The notes beneath the pieces were generated by a model. That model saw only the letters and a program-made list of their open reading frames with translations. It ran no database searches and was not told the DNA's origin. Positions 6,453-13,048 of a stretch of DNA of 13,048 nucleotides are shown piece after piece (position 1 is the stretch's first letter; each line of letters opens with the position of its first letter). A program made the translations under genes and the position numbers. This stretch comes from Ktedonobacter sp. 13_1_20CM_4_53_11 (GTDB taxonomy: Bacteria > Chloroflexota > Ktedonobacteria > Ktedonobacterales > Ktedonobacteraceae), in assembly GCA_001919995.1 (NCBI GenBank), contig MNIY01000069.1:1-13048 (forward strand). The letters are read 5' to 3'.

Positions 6453-7499
6453 ATGCTTGCAGCCGTGTTTCTACGTCCCGGCCAGATGGAAGTAATGGAG
6501 GTTGATACGCCCGAGATCGGACCGGACGAAGTCCTCGTCAAAGTAGGTGCCAACACGATATGTGGAACTGATGTGCGTATCTTCCGTGGAGAAAAGACAA
6601 AAGGCATCCCGCTGCCCACCATCCTGGGCCACGAAATGGCAGGCTACGTGCATAAGGTAGGTCAGCATGTAAGAGGATATGAGGTGGGAGCAGCGGTAGC
6701 GATGGCCCCGGTGATCGCATGTCACCACTGCTTCTATTGTCAAAATGGCATGGAAAATGTTTGCCCCAACCCGAAAATAGTAGGCTATGACGTGAATGGG
6801 GGCTTAAGTGAATATGTGCGGATCCCTGCCGATGCAGTAGCAGCTGGGAATCTCTTTGTTGTTCAAAAGGATGTACCCTCGGAATATCTGGCACTCGCCG
6901 AGCCGCTGGCCTGTTGCGTCAACGGCCACCACCGCTCTCGGATACACGTGAACTCTACTGTGCTCATTATGGGGTCAGGCCCCATCGGCCTCTTTCACCT
7001 CCAGCTTGCCCTCCTGGCAGGAGCGCGTGCCATCATCGTGAGCGATCCCTCAGCTCCTCGTCGGGCTGTCGCCTCCACCTTTGGGGCACATATCACCGTT
7101 GACCCTACCGCTGAAGACCTTTCTTCAGTAGTGTCCGAGGTTACAGGAGGGCTTGGAGTGGATTCGGTCATTATCTGCATTGGCATACCCACGCTAGTGA
7201 ATGATGCTCTCAACATGGCTCGACAGGGAGGTCGTGTCAATATCTTTGCTGGCCTGGCCGCCAAAGGGTGGGCCGAGATCGAGTCTAACCTCATCCACTA
7301 CAAAGAACTGGAGGTAACTGGCAGTGCGAATTCCCGGCGTGCCGACTACCTGACTGCTCTTCAGCTCATTGAGTCGGGGCGTATCAAGGTGGAAGCAATG
7401 GTGACTGACCGTTTCCCGCTCCGGTCTGCTCATGCAGCACTGGACAAAGCCGCCAGCGGAGAAGGCATCAAGATAGCAGTGACACATGAAACCATCTGA
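6453..7499 (+). CDS. Zinc-binding MDR alcohol/polyol dehydrogenase (ADH2), intact
   Basis: This 348-residue cytoplasmic NAD(P)-dependent dehydrogenase resembles L-iditol/threonine dehydrogenase-type enzymes. The catalytic zinc set is present: Cys37 in ICGTD, His60 and Glu61 in GHE, and Glu150 in EPLACC. The structural zinc is held by Cys90, Cys93, Cys96 and Cys104. The Rossmann motif GSGPIG (174-179) is followed by an Asp at the end of strand 2 (VSDPS), which favours NAD over NADP. I start at 6453 because AGGAG (6441-6445) lies 7 nt upstream and MLAAVF matches the family start. An in-frame ATG at 6423 overlaps the kinase stop and would add ten residues. It is the only complete catabolic enzyme left in this operon. 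Its substrate is probably a polyol or sugar acid, by context only. Confidence 0.9.
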   Translation: MLAAVFLRPGQMEVMEVDTPEIGPDEVLVKVGANTICGTDVRIFRGEKTKGIPLPTILGHEMAGYVHKVGQHVRGYEVGAAVAMAPVIACHHCFYCQNGMENVCPNPKIVGYDVNGGLSEYVRIPADAVAAGNLFVVQKDVPSEYLALAEPLACCVNGHHRSRIHVNSTVLIMGSGPIGLFHLQLALLAGARAIIVSDPSAPRRAVASTFGAHITVDPTAEDLSSVVSEVTGGLGVDSVIICIGIPTLVNDALNMARQGGRVNIFAGLAAKGWAEIESNLIHYKELEVTGSANSRRADYLTALQLIESGRIKVEAMVTDRFPLRSAHAALDKAASGEGIKIAVTHETI

Positions 7500-8028
7500 A
7501 AGTTTTGAGCAAAAAAGCGACGCGGAAATGAGTGGGGATGTTGTAGTTCAGCTTATGCAGCTTTTTGACCAGAATAGCATTGATGTCGTTGTTGATGGTG
7601 GCTGGAGCGTAGATGCCCTGTTGGGTGAACAAACTCGCTCACACCAGGATTTAGACATCGCTTTACAGCACAAAGATGTACCGAAACTCCGCGCGCTGCT
7701 TGAAGCACGTGGGTACAAAGATGTCCCCCGTGACGATACTCGAGACTGTAACTTTGTCATGGGCGACGACAAGGGACATGAGGTTGATTTCCACTCCTAC
7801 ACGTTTGATGCTCATGGAAAGATCGTTTTTGGAGTTGAGTATCCGTTTGATTCACTGACTGGCACCGGGTCCATACATGGATACCCGGTGAAGTGCATTT
7901 CAGCTGAATGGATGGTGAAGTTTCATACTGGCTATAAACTTGATGAAAATGATTATCGTGATGTTTCTGCACTTTGTGAGCGATTTGGCATTGCTCTGCC
8001 GGCGGAGTACGAAAGATTTACCCGCTAA
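7486..8028 (+). CDS. Lincosamide-nucleotidyltransferase-like (LnuA-type) protein
   Basis: This 180-residue protein matches the small antibiotic nucleotidyltransferase fold. VDGGWSVDALLG (36-47) and HQDLDIAL (53-60) supply the GGW motif and the acidic metal-binding residues Asp37, Asp43, Asp55 and Asp57, arranged as in LnuA-type enzymes. The later EVDFH and ISAEWMVKFHTGYKLDENDYRDV stretches also correspond to that family, including the HxGYxxxxxDxxD pattern. Such enzymes transfer AMP to lincosamides, but many chromosomal relatives have no tested substrate, so resistance should not be assumed. The ATG lies 14 nt inside the end of ADH2, suggesting translational coupling. An in-frame ATG at 7528 is an alternative that would remove a poorly conserved tail. 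Neither start has a strong ribosome binding site. Confidence 0.8.
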   Translation: MKPSESFEQKSDAEMSGDVVVQLMQLFDQNSIDVVVDGGWSVDALLGEQTRSHQDLDIALQHKDVPKLRALLEARGYKDVPRDDTRDCNFVMGDDKGHEVDFHSYTFDAHGKIVFGVEYPFDSLTGTGSIHGYPVKCISAEWMVKFHTGYKLDENDYRDVSALCERFGIALPAEYERFTR

Positions 8029-8048
8029 GGATACAACAGCGTCCTGAT

Positions 8049-8174
8049 CTAATCCGCATCCCGCAGCCGCCACTCGAAAATGTTGCGTCGCAGCCGATAG
8101 ACTGCCTGCACTTCAGTATGTGAGAAGCGTTTACGTAATTCTACGCAGAAACCCTCGCCAGCGCTTGCGTACAT
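8049..8174 (-). other. Small ORF or gene remnant, 41 residues, unknown function
   Basis: The 204-bp gap between the nucleotidyltransferase and degV holds a minus-strand ORF from ATG (8174-8172) to TAG (8051-8049). The predicted peptide is strongly charged, with an Arg-rich helical C-terminal half (RKRFSHTEVQAVYRLRRN then WRLRDAD). It looks like the tail of a folded protein rather than random translation. No ribosome binding site precedes the ATG. I do not recognise the family. It may be the 3' end of a deleted gene, a small protein, or chance. Confidence 0.3.
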
Positions 8175-8226
8175 ATGAGTTAGGGAATTACGTTTTTCGA
8201 CAGATGTATTTCAGCCCTCAACCGTC

Positions 8227-8232
8227 TATACT
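8227..8232 (+). promoter_or_regulatory. Candidate -10 element of degV
   Basis: TATACT lies 36 bp before the preferred degV start, giving a short leader of about 30 nt containing the ribosome binding site. No good -35 is visible at 16-18 bp upstream, so the promoter is weak or uses an activator. It directly abuts the ATG at 8233, an argument against that upstream codon being the start. Confidence 0.4.
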
Positions 8233-8256
8233 GTGAATAGCAAATGTATGAGTAAT

Positions 8257-8264
8257 AGGAGGAG
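8257..8264 (+). promoter_or_regulatory. Ribosome binding site deciding the degV start
   Basis: AGGAGGAG lies 4 nt before the ATG at 8269. It is the strongest Shine-Dalgarno on the plus strand in this window and selects 8269 over the in-frame ATG at 8233. Confidence 0.8.
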
Positions 8265-8268
8265 CCTA

Positions 8269-9126
8269 ATGCCTGTTCGTATCGTCACGGATAGCACCGC
8301 AGATATCTCGCCCCAACAAGCGCAGGCGTTAGGTATTACCATCATTCCTCTCACCGTTTTCTTTGGCGAAGACACCTATCTCGATGGGACAGAGCTAGAC
8401 AATGTAGGTTTCTACACAAAGCTTCAAGAGAGCAAGGTTTTCCCACGCACTTCACAGCCCTCTCCAACTGTATTTCAAGAGGCCTACATCCGGCTTATCG
8501 ACGCAGGAGCTGATGGCATCCTTTCAGTGCATATATCTTCAAAGTTGAGTAGGACCTACCAGTGCGCGTGCGCGGCACGAGACACATTGCCGGACGACGT
8601 GAAAAAGATTCCCATTGAAATCATAGACTCACAGAGCGTCAGCGTAGGCATGTCCCAGGATGTTCTGCAGGCCGCAAGAGAGGCGCGCTCGGGCATGGGT
8701 CTTGAAGAGATTAAAGCCCACTTGCTCGACCAACTCTCGCGCACACGCATTCTGGGTGTGTTGGATACGCTAGAATACGCAAAACGCGGTGGGCGTCTTG
8801 GCAGCGCTGCTGCACTTCTCGGTAACCAGCTTAACATTAAGCCTATTATTTCATTGAAAGATGGCGCAGTTATACTGGTAGAACAACCGCGCACACGCAG
8901 CAAAGCCTATAGACTCATCGCGCAACTTGTCAGTGACATGGGCAAGATAGAGAAGCTTGTCATCGGTGAATCGAATGAGGAAGTTGGCCAACAGTTGGCG
9001 CAAGCGCTCAATACAACCTACCAGGGAGACATTTCTACGTACAAGCTCGGAGCCGTGCTTGGAGCCCATAGCGGGCCTGGAAGCGTCGCTGTAGCCGTCA
9101 TAACTGCCAGGAAGTCGCAGGAGTGA
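8269..9126 (+). CDS. DegV-family fatty-acid-binding protein (FakB-like)
   Basis: This 285-residue cytoplasmic protein has the normal DegV length. It begins with MPVRIVTDSTADI (residues 1-13), the family start. TSQPSP (61-66) supplies the Thr/Ser that bind the fatty-acid carboxylate, and HISSKLSRTYQ (88-98) the second binding loop with Ser94. GAHSGPGS near the C-terminus contains His267. FakB proteins present fatty acids to the kinase FakA for phosphorylation; no FakA gene is in the window. The second loop reads LSRTYQ where LSGTYQ is usual, a Gly-to-Arg change beside the lipid head-group site. The start at 8269 rests on the AGGAGGAG site. It appears to be its own transcription unit, convergent with the large regulator, with 48 bp between the two stops. 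Confidence 0.92.
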   Translation: MPVRIVTDSTADISPQQAQALGITIIPLTVFFGEDTYLDGTELDNVGFYTKLQESKVFPRTSQPSPTVFQEAYIRLIDAGADGILSVHISSKLSRTYQCACAARDTLPDDVKKIPIEIIDSQSVSVGMSQDVLQAAREARSGMGLEEIKAHLLDQLSRTRILGVLDTLEYAKRGGRLGSAAALLGNQLNIKPIISLKDGAVILVEQPRTRSKAYRLIAQLVSDMGKIEKLVIGESNEEVGQQLAQALNTTYQGDISTYKLGAVLGAHSGPGSVAVAVITARKSQE

Positions 9127-9174
9127 TGCCGACTCCCTGTGAGGAAAAAGAGCAACCGCCCCTCGGAACCTCGC

Positions 9175-12100
9175 TCAGGCGAGTTGATGCTCAATCGCAT
9201 AACGTGTGGCAGCGCTGCGTGAGGTGACCTGAATTTTTTTGTAGATTGAGGTCAGGTGTGAGTTGACGGTGCGGGGACTGATCACTAGTTGCTCAGCGAT
9301 TTGTACATTGGTCTGCCCTTGAGCCATCAAGCGGAGTACTTCAACCTCGCGCACGGTCAAGTCGTCAGGATAGGCTGGTGTAGATGGCTGTTCTCCGGGA
9401 AGAGTCGATGGCAGCTCTACAGAGGCCAGTATAGATATGATGGTTTCTTCGGATACGGCAAGCGCTTTCTCTGGTGTCATGCTATGTCCTTCAGCACGCG
9501 CCCCTGCGAAGACCTCGTCGCCTAACCTGGTACGTATTGCGATCAAATCGCGCTTATACTCCTCGTGCACAACAGGTTCCATATCCCTGTTCACGTCCAG
9601 TTGTGCCTCCGCCGCTCCAGCGAGCAACGCGGCCTTCCAGAATTGTCCTTCTGCACTTGCCAGTCGCGCCAATCCAAGGAGGCACCAACCAGTATTTTTC
9701 TTATCTTTTGCCTGGAGTGCAAGAGATAAACTTTCATAGTAGTGCGTGGATGCCTGCGCGACATTCCCCTGATTTTGCGCAACATCTCCCAATATGCATA
9801 GTAACCTGGTGACGGCCTGTCGATTCCCCTTATCGCGGGCGATCGCCAGCCCCTGATTGCCCCATGCCATTGCCGATGCATAGTCACCCTGAAACCTGGC
9901 TATTTCTACTAAAGTGGTGAGCGACCAGACAATTAAAAACATATCTCCAATCTCCTGGGCTATAGCGAGACATTCTCGAGCCAGGTCTGCCGCCCGTGCA
10001 TAGTCGCCTTCAGTGCGGGCCATGGACGCTAGCTGAGCAAGTGGACGAGTAAGCCACCATGTAACCCCTACCTCCCGTATCAGCATAGCGCACTCCTCCA
10101 GCAGCGCTCGCGCTGTCACGTTATCGCCCTGCCTGCGCGCGACCCGCGCGCTATCGTTGAGCACAATAGCGAGCATATATTTGTCTCCGACCTCGCGGTA
10201 AAAGGCAGCACTCTGCTCCATCAAGGATTGCGCTGTGACGTAATCGGTGCGAAATTTATACACGATTCCTAGATAGAAAAGAGCTATTGCCAGACCGGGC
10301 TTGTTCTCCACGTTGCGGTAAAATGTGATGCTCTCCTCCACCAACCGCTGCGCTGTTTCGGGGTTCTTGTCCATGTACAAGGTCATCATGCCTGCCACGC
10401 TGAGCGCCTTGGCTCGCGCCTCTGTTTGTTCTTCTGGGTGTGACAACTGGAGCGCTGCTCTCAGCCAGTGAAGCTCCTCGGCCCAATATCCGCGGATGAA
10501 CCAGTACCTCCATAGGGCCCCGCTCAACCGCAAGGCGAGATCTGCTTCTTCGTGCTCTATGAACCACCGCAACGCTGCGCGCAGGTTCTCCTGCTCCCGG
10601 TTCAACTGTCTCAACCACACGGGCAGCTGCGCTTCCATAAGGTGGGGTTCGGCCTCCTCTGCCAGCCTGAGAAAGTACTCTGCGTGAGCGCGCTGGACGC
10701 TCTCTATATCTCCACTGGCTTGCAGGCATTCCAACCCGTACTCGCGGACGGTCTCCAGCATAGCGAAGCGAGGCTCTTTAGCCTCCTGCTCTGTTTGTTG
10801 CAAGAAGCTTTTATCCACGAGAGAGGAGATCATGTTCAACACGTCCGCCTGGTCCTCGCCGCTAAAACAGGTGGCTTCCGCCGTCTCCAGGGAACAGCCG
10901 CCAACGAAGACCGAGAGTCGCTGAAAGAGTTGCTGCTCCTGGTCATCTAACAGTTTGTAGCTCCACTCGAGGGTGCCGCGCAGTGTTTGCTGGCGCGCAG
11001 GCATTGTTTTTAGCCCGCCCGTGAGCACGCGCAGCGGCTGGGCGAGCCGCGTCAGCAGAGCCTGTGGGGGGAGCAGTTTGATGCGAGGCGCCGCCAGTTC
11101 AATCGCCAGCGGCAACCCATCCAGGCGCACACAGATCTCCGCAATCACCCTCGCGTTGGTTTCGGTCAGTTCAAACGTTGGGAGAACAGCCCGCGCGCGC
11201 TGGAGAAAGAGCGCAACTGCCGCATAATGTGTGAGCGCCTCGTGCCCTGGAAGCTGGTTGAGGTCCGGGAGTGTCAGCGGAGCCACCGGAAATTCATGTT
11301 CGCCCTGGGTGTGCAGCACAGCGCGACTTGTCACCATGATTTTCAGAGACGGACATATTGCCAGGAGCTCCTCCACTTGAGGAGCCGCCATCCCGATTTG
11401 CTCAAAGTTATCGAGTATCAACAGAAGGTGCTTATCTCGTAGCGCCATCCTTACCTGTCCAAAGAGGGATTGCTCTTTGATCTCGCCGATTTCTCTCATC
11501 TCCAGCACCTCGGCTATGGTTGGCACTAGCAGGTTGGGATTTGTAATGGCAGCCAGCGGAACGAAGCAGACGCCATCGGCAAAATCTGCCCGCATCTGTT
11601 CAGCGACCTGCAAACTCAAGCGGGTTTTGCCGATGCCGCCCGTGCCCAGCAGCGTGAGTAAGCGCACCTCTGGCCGCCTCAGCAAGGCGCAAATTGCTAC
11701 CACGTCCCCCTCACGCCCGATCAAGGGTGTTAGAGGAGTAGGCACTTTCCAGATCGCTACTGGCTTGCTGCTGGCCAGGATACTCTGCCGTCCATTGCCT
11801 GGTAGGGGCGACCCTGTTTTTTGAACAGAAAGGACAGAGGTGTAGGAAGACCGCGATGCCTCTTGAAGCGCCTGCTCCAGAGCATGGGCAAACTCCCGCA
11901 CACTAGCAAAACGTTGCTCTGGTCTTTTAGCTAGCGCTCGTTGCACAACCTCTTCCACAGCAGGCGAAAGGTCGGGTATCTGCTTGCTTAAAGATGAGGG
12001 TGGCGTCGAGAGGTGCTGTACTGCAATCTCAATGGGTGACCCGTGAAACGGCGGTGTTCCGCAGAGCCACTCGTACACCACAGCGCCCAATGCATACTGG

Positions 12101-12690
12101 TCGCTGGCAAGCACAGGATTCCCTTGCAACTGCTCAGGGGCCTCGTAGAGTGCTGTTCCCGCCACCTGTCGCTCCAGAACGTGCGTGCTGTAGGAGTGCA
12201 AATGATGCGCAAGCACAGCCAGACCAAAGTCACTGAGCAGTAACTCATCACGCTCGTTCAACAGAAGGTTCTCAGGCTTGACATCACAGTGGATCAACTG
12301 CTGGTTATGTGCATACTGCAAAGCCGAGGCTGCTTGCTGGACATAGGAGATGATGGTGGTGAGTGGCAGCCGCGTACCGCCAGGATGGCGGAGGCGCAGC
12401 GAACCACGTGGGGCATACTCCATGACCAAAAACGGGGTACCTGCTTCCACAGCAAAATCAAGGATACGCACGATGTGGGGGTGCTCCAGGTGAGCGAGGG
12501 TTTGCGCCTCCCTTAAGAAACCGGCTCTCTCTTCTTCCTGCAGTACCACAGGCAAAAGTTTAAGGGCAGCCTTGCTCTTCAGATAGACATGTTCCCCCAG
12601 ATAGACCTCGGCTGAGCCGCCGCGGCCCAGCAGGCGGATGAGTTGATAGGCGCCTATTTGCTGGCCTTCACGTGTTACCAAATCACTCAC
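9175..12690 (-). CDS. Ser/Thr protein kinase / NB-ARC-like ATPase / TPR / LuxR-type regulator fusion
   Basis: This 1171-residue cytoplasmic signalling protein has four parts. First, a Hanks-type kinase (about 15-275): glycine loop GRGGSAEV (22-29), Lys44, Glu61, HCD catalytic loop (134-136) with Lys138 and Asn141, DFG (154-156) and APE (184-186). HCD replaces HRD, so it is a non-RD kinase. Second, a signal-transduction ATPase with Walker A GTGGIGKT (349-356), Walker B LLLILD (422-427), TSR (454-456) and GLPL (525-528). Third, TPRs in strict 40-residue register (about 760-1020). Fourth, a LuxR helix-turn-helix (1107-1169, [11 protein letters not shown] through SPRTVNSHL). No membrane span is visible. 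I use GTG at 12690, which has AAGGAG 7 nt upstream; an in-frame ATG at 12723 would add 11 residues without a ribosome binding site. Inferred role: a ligand-gated transcription factor fused to its own kinase. Target genes are unknown; the divergent SDR gene is one candidate. Confidence 0.92.
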   Translation of the reverse strand: MSDLVTREGQQIGAYQLIRLLGRGGSAEVYLGEHVYLKSKAALKLLPVVLQEEERAGFLREAQTLAHLEHPHIVRILDFAVEAGTPFLVMEYAPRGSLRLRHPGGTRLPLTTIISYVQQAASALQYAHNQQLIHCDVKPENLLLNERDELLLSDFGLAVLAHHLHSYSTHVLERQVAGTALYEAPEQLQGNPVLASDQYALGAVVYEWLCGTPPFHGSPIEIAVQHLSTPPSSLSKQIPDLSPAVEEVVQRALAKRPEQRFASVREFAHALEQALQEASRSSYTSVLSVQKTGSPLPGNGRQSILASSKPVAIWKVPTPLTPLIGREGDVVAICALLRRPEVRLLTLLGTGGIGKTRLSLQVAEQMRADFADGVCFVPLAAITNPNLLVPTIAEVLEMREIGEIKEQSLFGQVRMALRDKHLLLILDNFEQIGMAAPQVEELLAICPSLKIMVTSRAVLHTQGEHEFPVAPLTLPDLNQLPGHEALTHYAAVALFLQRARAVLPTFELTETNARVIAEICVRLDGLPLAIELAAPRIKLLPPQALLTRLAQPLRVLTGGLKTMPARQQTLRGTLEWSYKLLDDQEQQLFQRLSVFVGGCSLETAEATCFSGEDQADVLNMISSLVDKSFLQQTEQEAKEPRFAMLETVREYGLECLQASGDIESVQRAHAEYFLRLAEEAEPHLMEAQLPVWLRQLNREQENLRAALRWFIEHEEADLALRLSGALWRYWFIRGYWAEELHWLRAALQLSHPEEQTEARAKALSVAGMMTLYMDKNPETAQRLVEESITFYRNVENKPGLAIALFYLGIVYKFRTDYVTAQSLMEQSAAFYREVGDKYMLAIVLNDSARVARRQGDNVTARALLEECAMLIREVGVTWWLTRPLAQLASMARTEGDYARAADLARECLAIAQEIGDMFLIVWSLTTLVEIARFQGDYASAMAWGNQGLAIARDKGNRQAVTRLLCILGDVAQNQGNVAQASTHYYESLSLALQAKDKKNTGWCLLGLARLASAEGQFWKAALLAGAAEAQLDVNRDMEPVVHEEYKRDLIAIRTRLGDEVFAGARAEGHSMTPEKALAVSEETIISILASVELPSTLPGEQPSTPAYPDDLTVREVEVLRLMAQGQTNVQIAEQLVISPRTVNSHLTSIYKKIQVTSRSAATRYAIEHQLA

Positions 12691-12697
12691 GTTTGGT

Positions 12698-12703
12698 CTC
12701 CTT
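12698..12703 (-). promoter_or_regulatory. Ribosome binding site supporting a GTG start for the kinase-LuxR gene
   Basis: On the minus strand AAGGAG is followed by 7 nt and GTG (12690-12688). The protein then begins [22 protein letters not shown], running straight into the kinase. The upstream ATG (12723-12721) has no Shine-Dalgarno. Confidence 0.8.
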
Positions 12704-12760
12704 GAGGAGCGATGCAGGGCCATTGAACGTGTTCAGTTGAGCACTGTTTCTGTTAACCTA

Positions 12761-12814
12761 TCCAATTGTAAGGAAGTGAATACTACTTGTCAAGCGTACT
12801 TATTCTCAATTGGA
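12761..12814. promoter_or_regulatory. 8-bp inverted repeat flanking the kinase-LuxR promoter
   Basis: TCCAATTG (12761-12768) and CAATTGGA (12807-12814) are perfect reverse complements with 38 bp between them. The left arm overlaps the -10 element and the right arm lies just upstream of the -35, so a bound dimer or loop would cover the whole promoter. It may be an autoregulatory site of the LuxR-type protein. The arms are short, so chance remains possible. Confidence 0.35.
12765..12793 (-). promoter_or_regulatory. Near-consensus promoter of the kinase-LuxR gene
   Basis: On the minus strand TTGACA (12793-12788), exactly 17 bp, then TACAAT (12770-12765): a perfect -35, ideal spacing and a one-mismatch -10. 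Transcription would start near 12758, leaving about 67 nt before the GTG. The strength suggests high basal transcription unless repressed. Confidence 0.8.
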
Positions 12815-12881
12815 GTGCCAGGCGCCTTCCCTACGCCCACGCGCCTACTACAACTTCATACACCCAACGCAACCCATCAGC

Positions 12882-12911
12882 TTGACAACGCCAAACACGA
12901 ACGGGTATGGT
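12882..12911 (+). promoter_or_regulatory. Candidate promoter of the SDR gene, positioned for a leaderless transcript
   Basis: TTGACA (12882-12887), 18 bp, TATGGT (12906-12911). The -10 ends 7 nt before the ATG at 12919, which places the expected transcription start on or next to the start codon. Confidence 0.55.
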
Positions 12912-12918
12912 TAAATAC

Positions 12919-13048
12919 ATGACAAACTTGCAATCACTCTTCAACATACAAGGACAGACAGTCGTTATCACCGGCGGCAGCGGCGAGCTGGGAAAACCCA
13001 TGGCCCACGCCCTCGCCCAGCTTGGCGCGCAGGTAGCCATTGTCAGTC
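12919..13048 (+). CDS. Short-chain dehydrogenase/reductase, 5' part only
   Basis: The first 43 residues are visible before the window ends. VVITGGSGELGKPMAHALAQLGAQVAIVS contains the SDR nucleotide-binding motif TGGSGELG (18-25) between strand 1 and helix 1 of a Rossmann fold. The start LQSLFNIQGQTVVITGG resembles the mannonate/fructuronate-oxidoreductase-like and gluconate 5-dehydrogenase-like SDRs, so a sugar-acid substrate is possible, but the catalytic Tyr-x-x-x-Lys is beyond the window. I chose ATG 12919 because the predicted promoter ends 7 nt before it. The in-frame ATG at 12907 lies inside that -10. No Shine-Dalgarno precedes either codon. The gene is divergent from the kinase-LuxR regulator. 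Confidence 0.85.
   Translation, partial: MTNLQSLFNIQGQTVVITGGSGELGKPMAHALAQLGAQVAIVS

Noticed and set aside
9127..9174. Bidirectional terminator between the convergent degV and kinase-LuxR genes
   Set aside because: There is a CTTTTT run on the minus strand, but I could not build a convincing GC-rich stem directly before it.
10256..10729. 157-codon minus-strand frame within the TPR-coding part of the large regulator
   Set aside because: An out-of-frame shadow of the regulator, Arg/Gly-rich and without domain features.
12831..13040. 69-codon minus-strand frame opposite the SDR start
   Set aside because: It overlaps the SDR coding region and promoter antisense and resembles no protein family.

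Overview
The window reads as a chromosomal piece of a free-living, heterotrophic bacterium, most likely a Ktedonobacteria-type Chloroflexota. The main support is the very large Ser/Thr kinase / NB-ARC-like ATPase / TPR / LuxR fusion on the minus strand, an architecture I associate with that class. The rest (a CUT1 sugar transporter, zinc dehydrogenases, DegV, a Lnu-type nucleotidyltransferase) fits soil Gram-positive-type lineages in general. The taxonomic call is inference.

Left half (112-7499): a polyol or sugar utilisation locus. A minus-strand DeoR-type repressor faces a plus-strand run of a lipoprotein solute-binding protein, two MalF/MalG-type permeases, a zinc alcohol dehydrogenase (ADH1), an FGGY carbohydrate kinase and a second zinc dehydrogenase (ADH2). 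The solute-binding protein resembles the mannitol/sorbitol-binding (SmoE/MtlE) group. The expected pathway is therefore uptake of a polyol, oxidation to a ketose and phosphorylation of the ketose. No transporter ATPase lies in the window. Two operator-like inverted repeats in the divergent intergenic region (1008-1030 and 1067-1116) each touch the core promoter of one of the divergent units, which suggests one repressor controls both.

The unusual feature of this half is that ADH1 and the FGGY kinase, which are adjacent, have both lost an internal block. Their N- and C-terminal parts are well preserved but joined out of frame. ADH1 lacks about 44 residues and the kinase roughly 250. The transporter genes and ADH2 remain intact. 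Between the second permease and ADH1 lies a compact repeat structure: two 19-bp direct repeats bracket a 19-bp inverted repeat (4625-4723).

Middle (7486-9126): a lincosamide-nucleotidyltransferase-like gene starts inside the end of ADH2. It is followed by a 204-bp spacer holding a small minus-strand ORF, possibly a gene remnant, and then a DegV-family fatty-acid-binding protein with a clear ribosome binding site.

Right (9175-13048): the 1171-residue kinase / ATPase / TPR / LuxR regulator runs leftwards from a near-consensus promoter (TTGACA, 17 bp, TACAAT). A GTG start with a perfect Shine-Dalgarno is preferred over the upstream ATG. Divergent from it, an SDR oxidoreductase begins at 12919 and runs off the window. 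Its promoter sits so close to the ATG that the mRNA is predicted to be leaderless.
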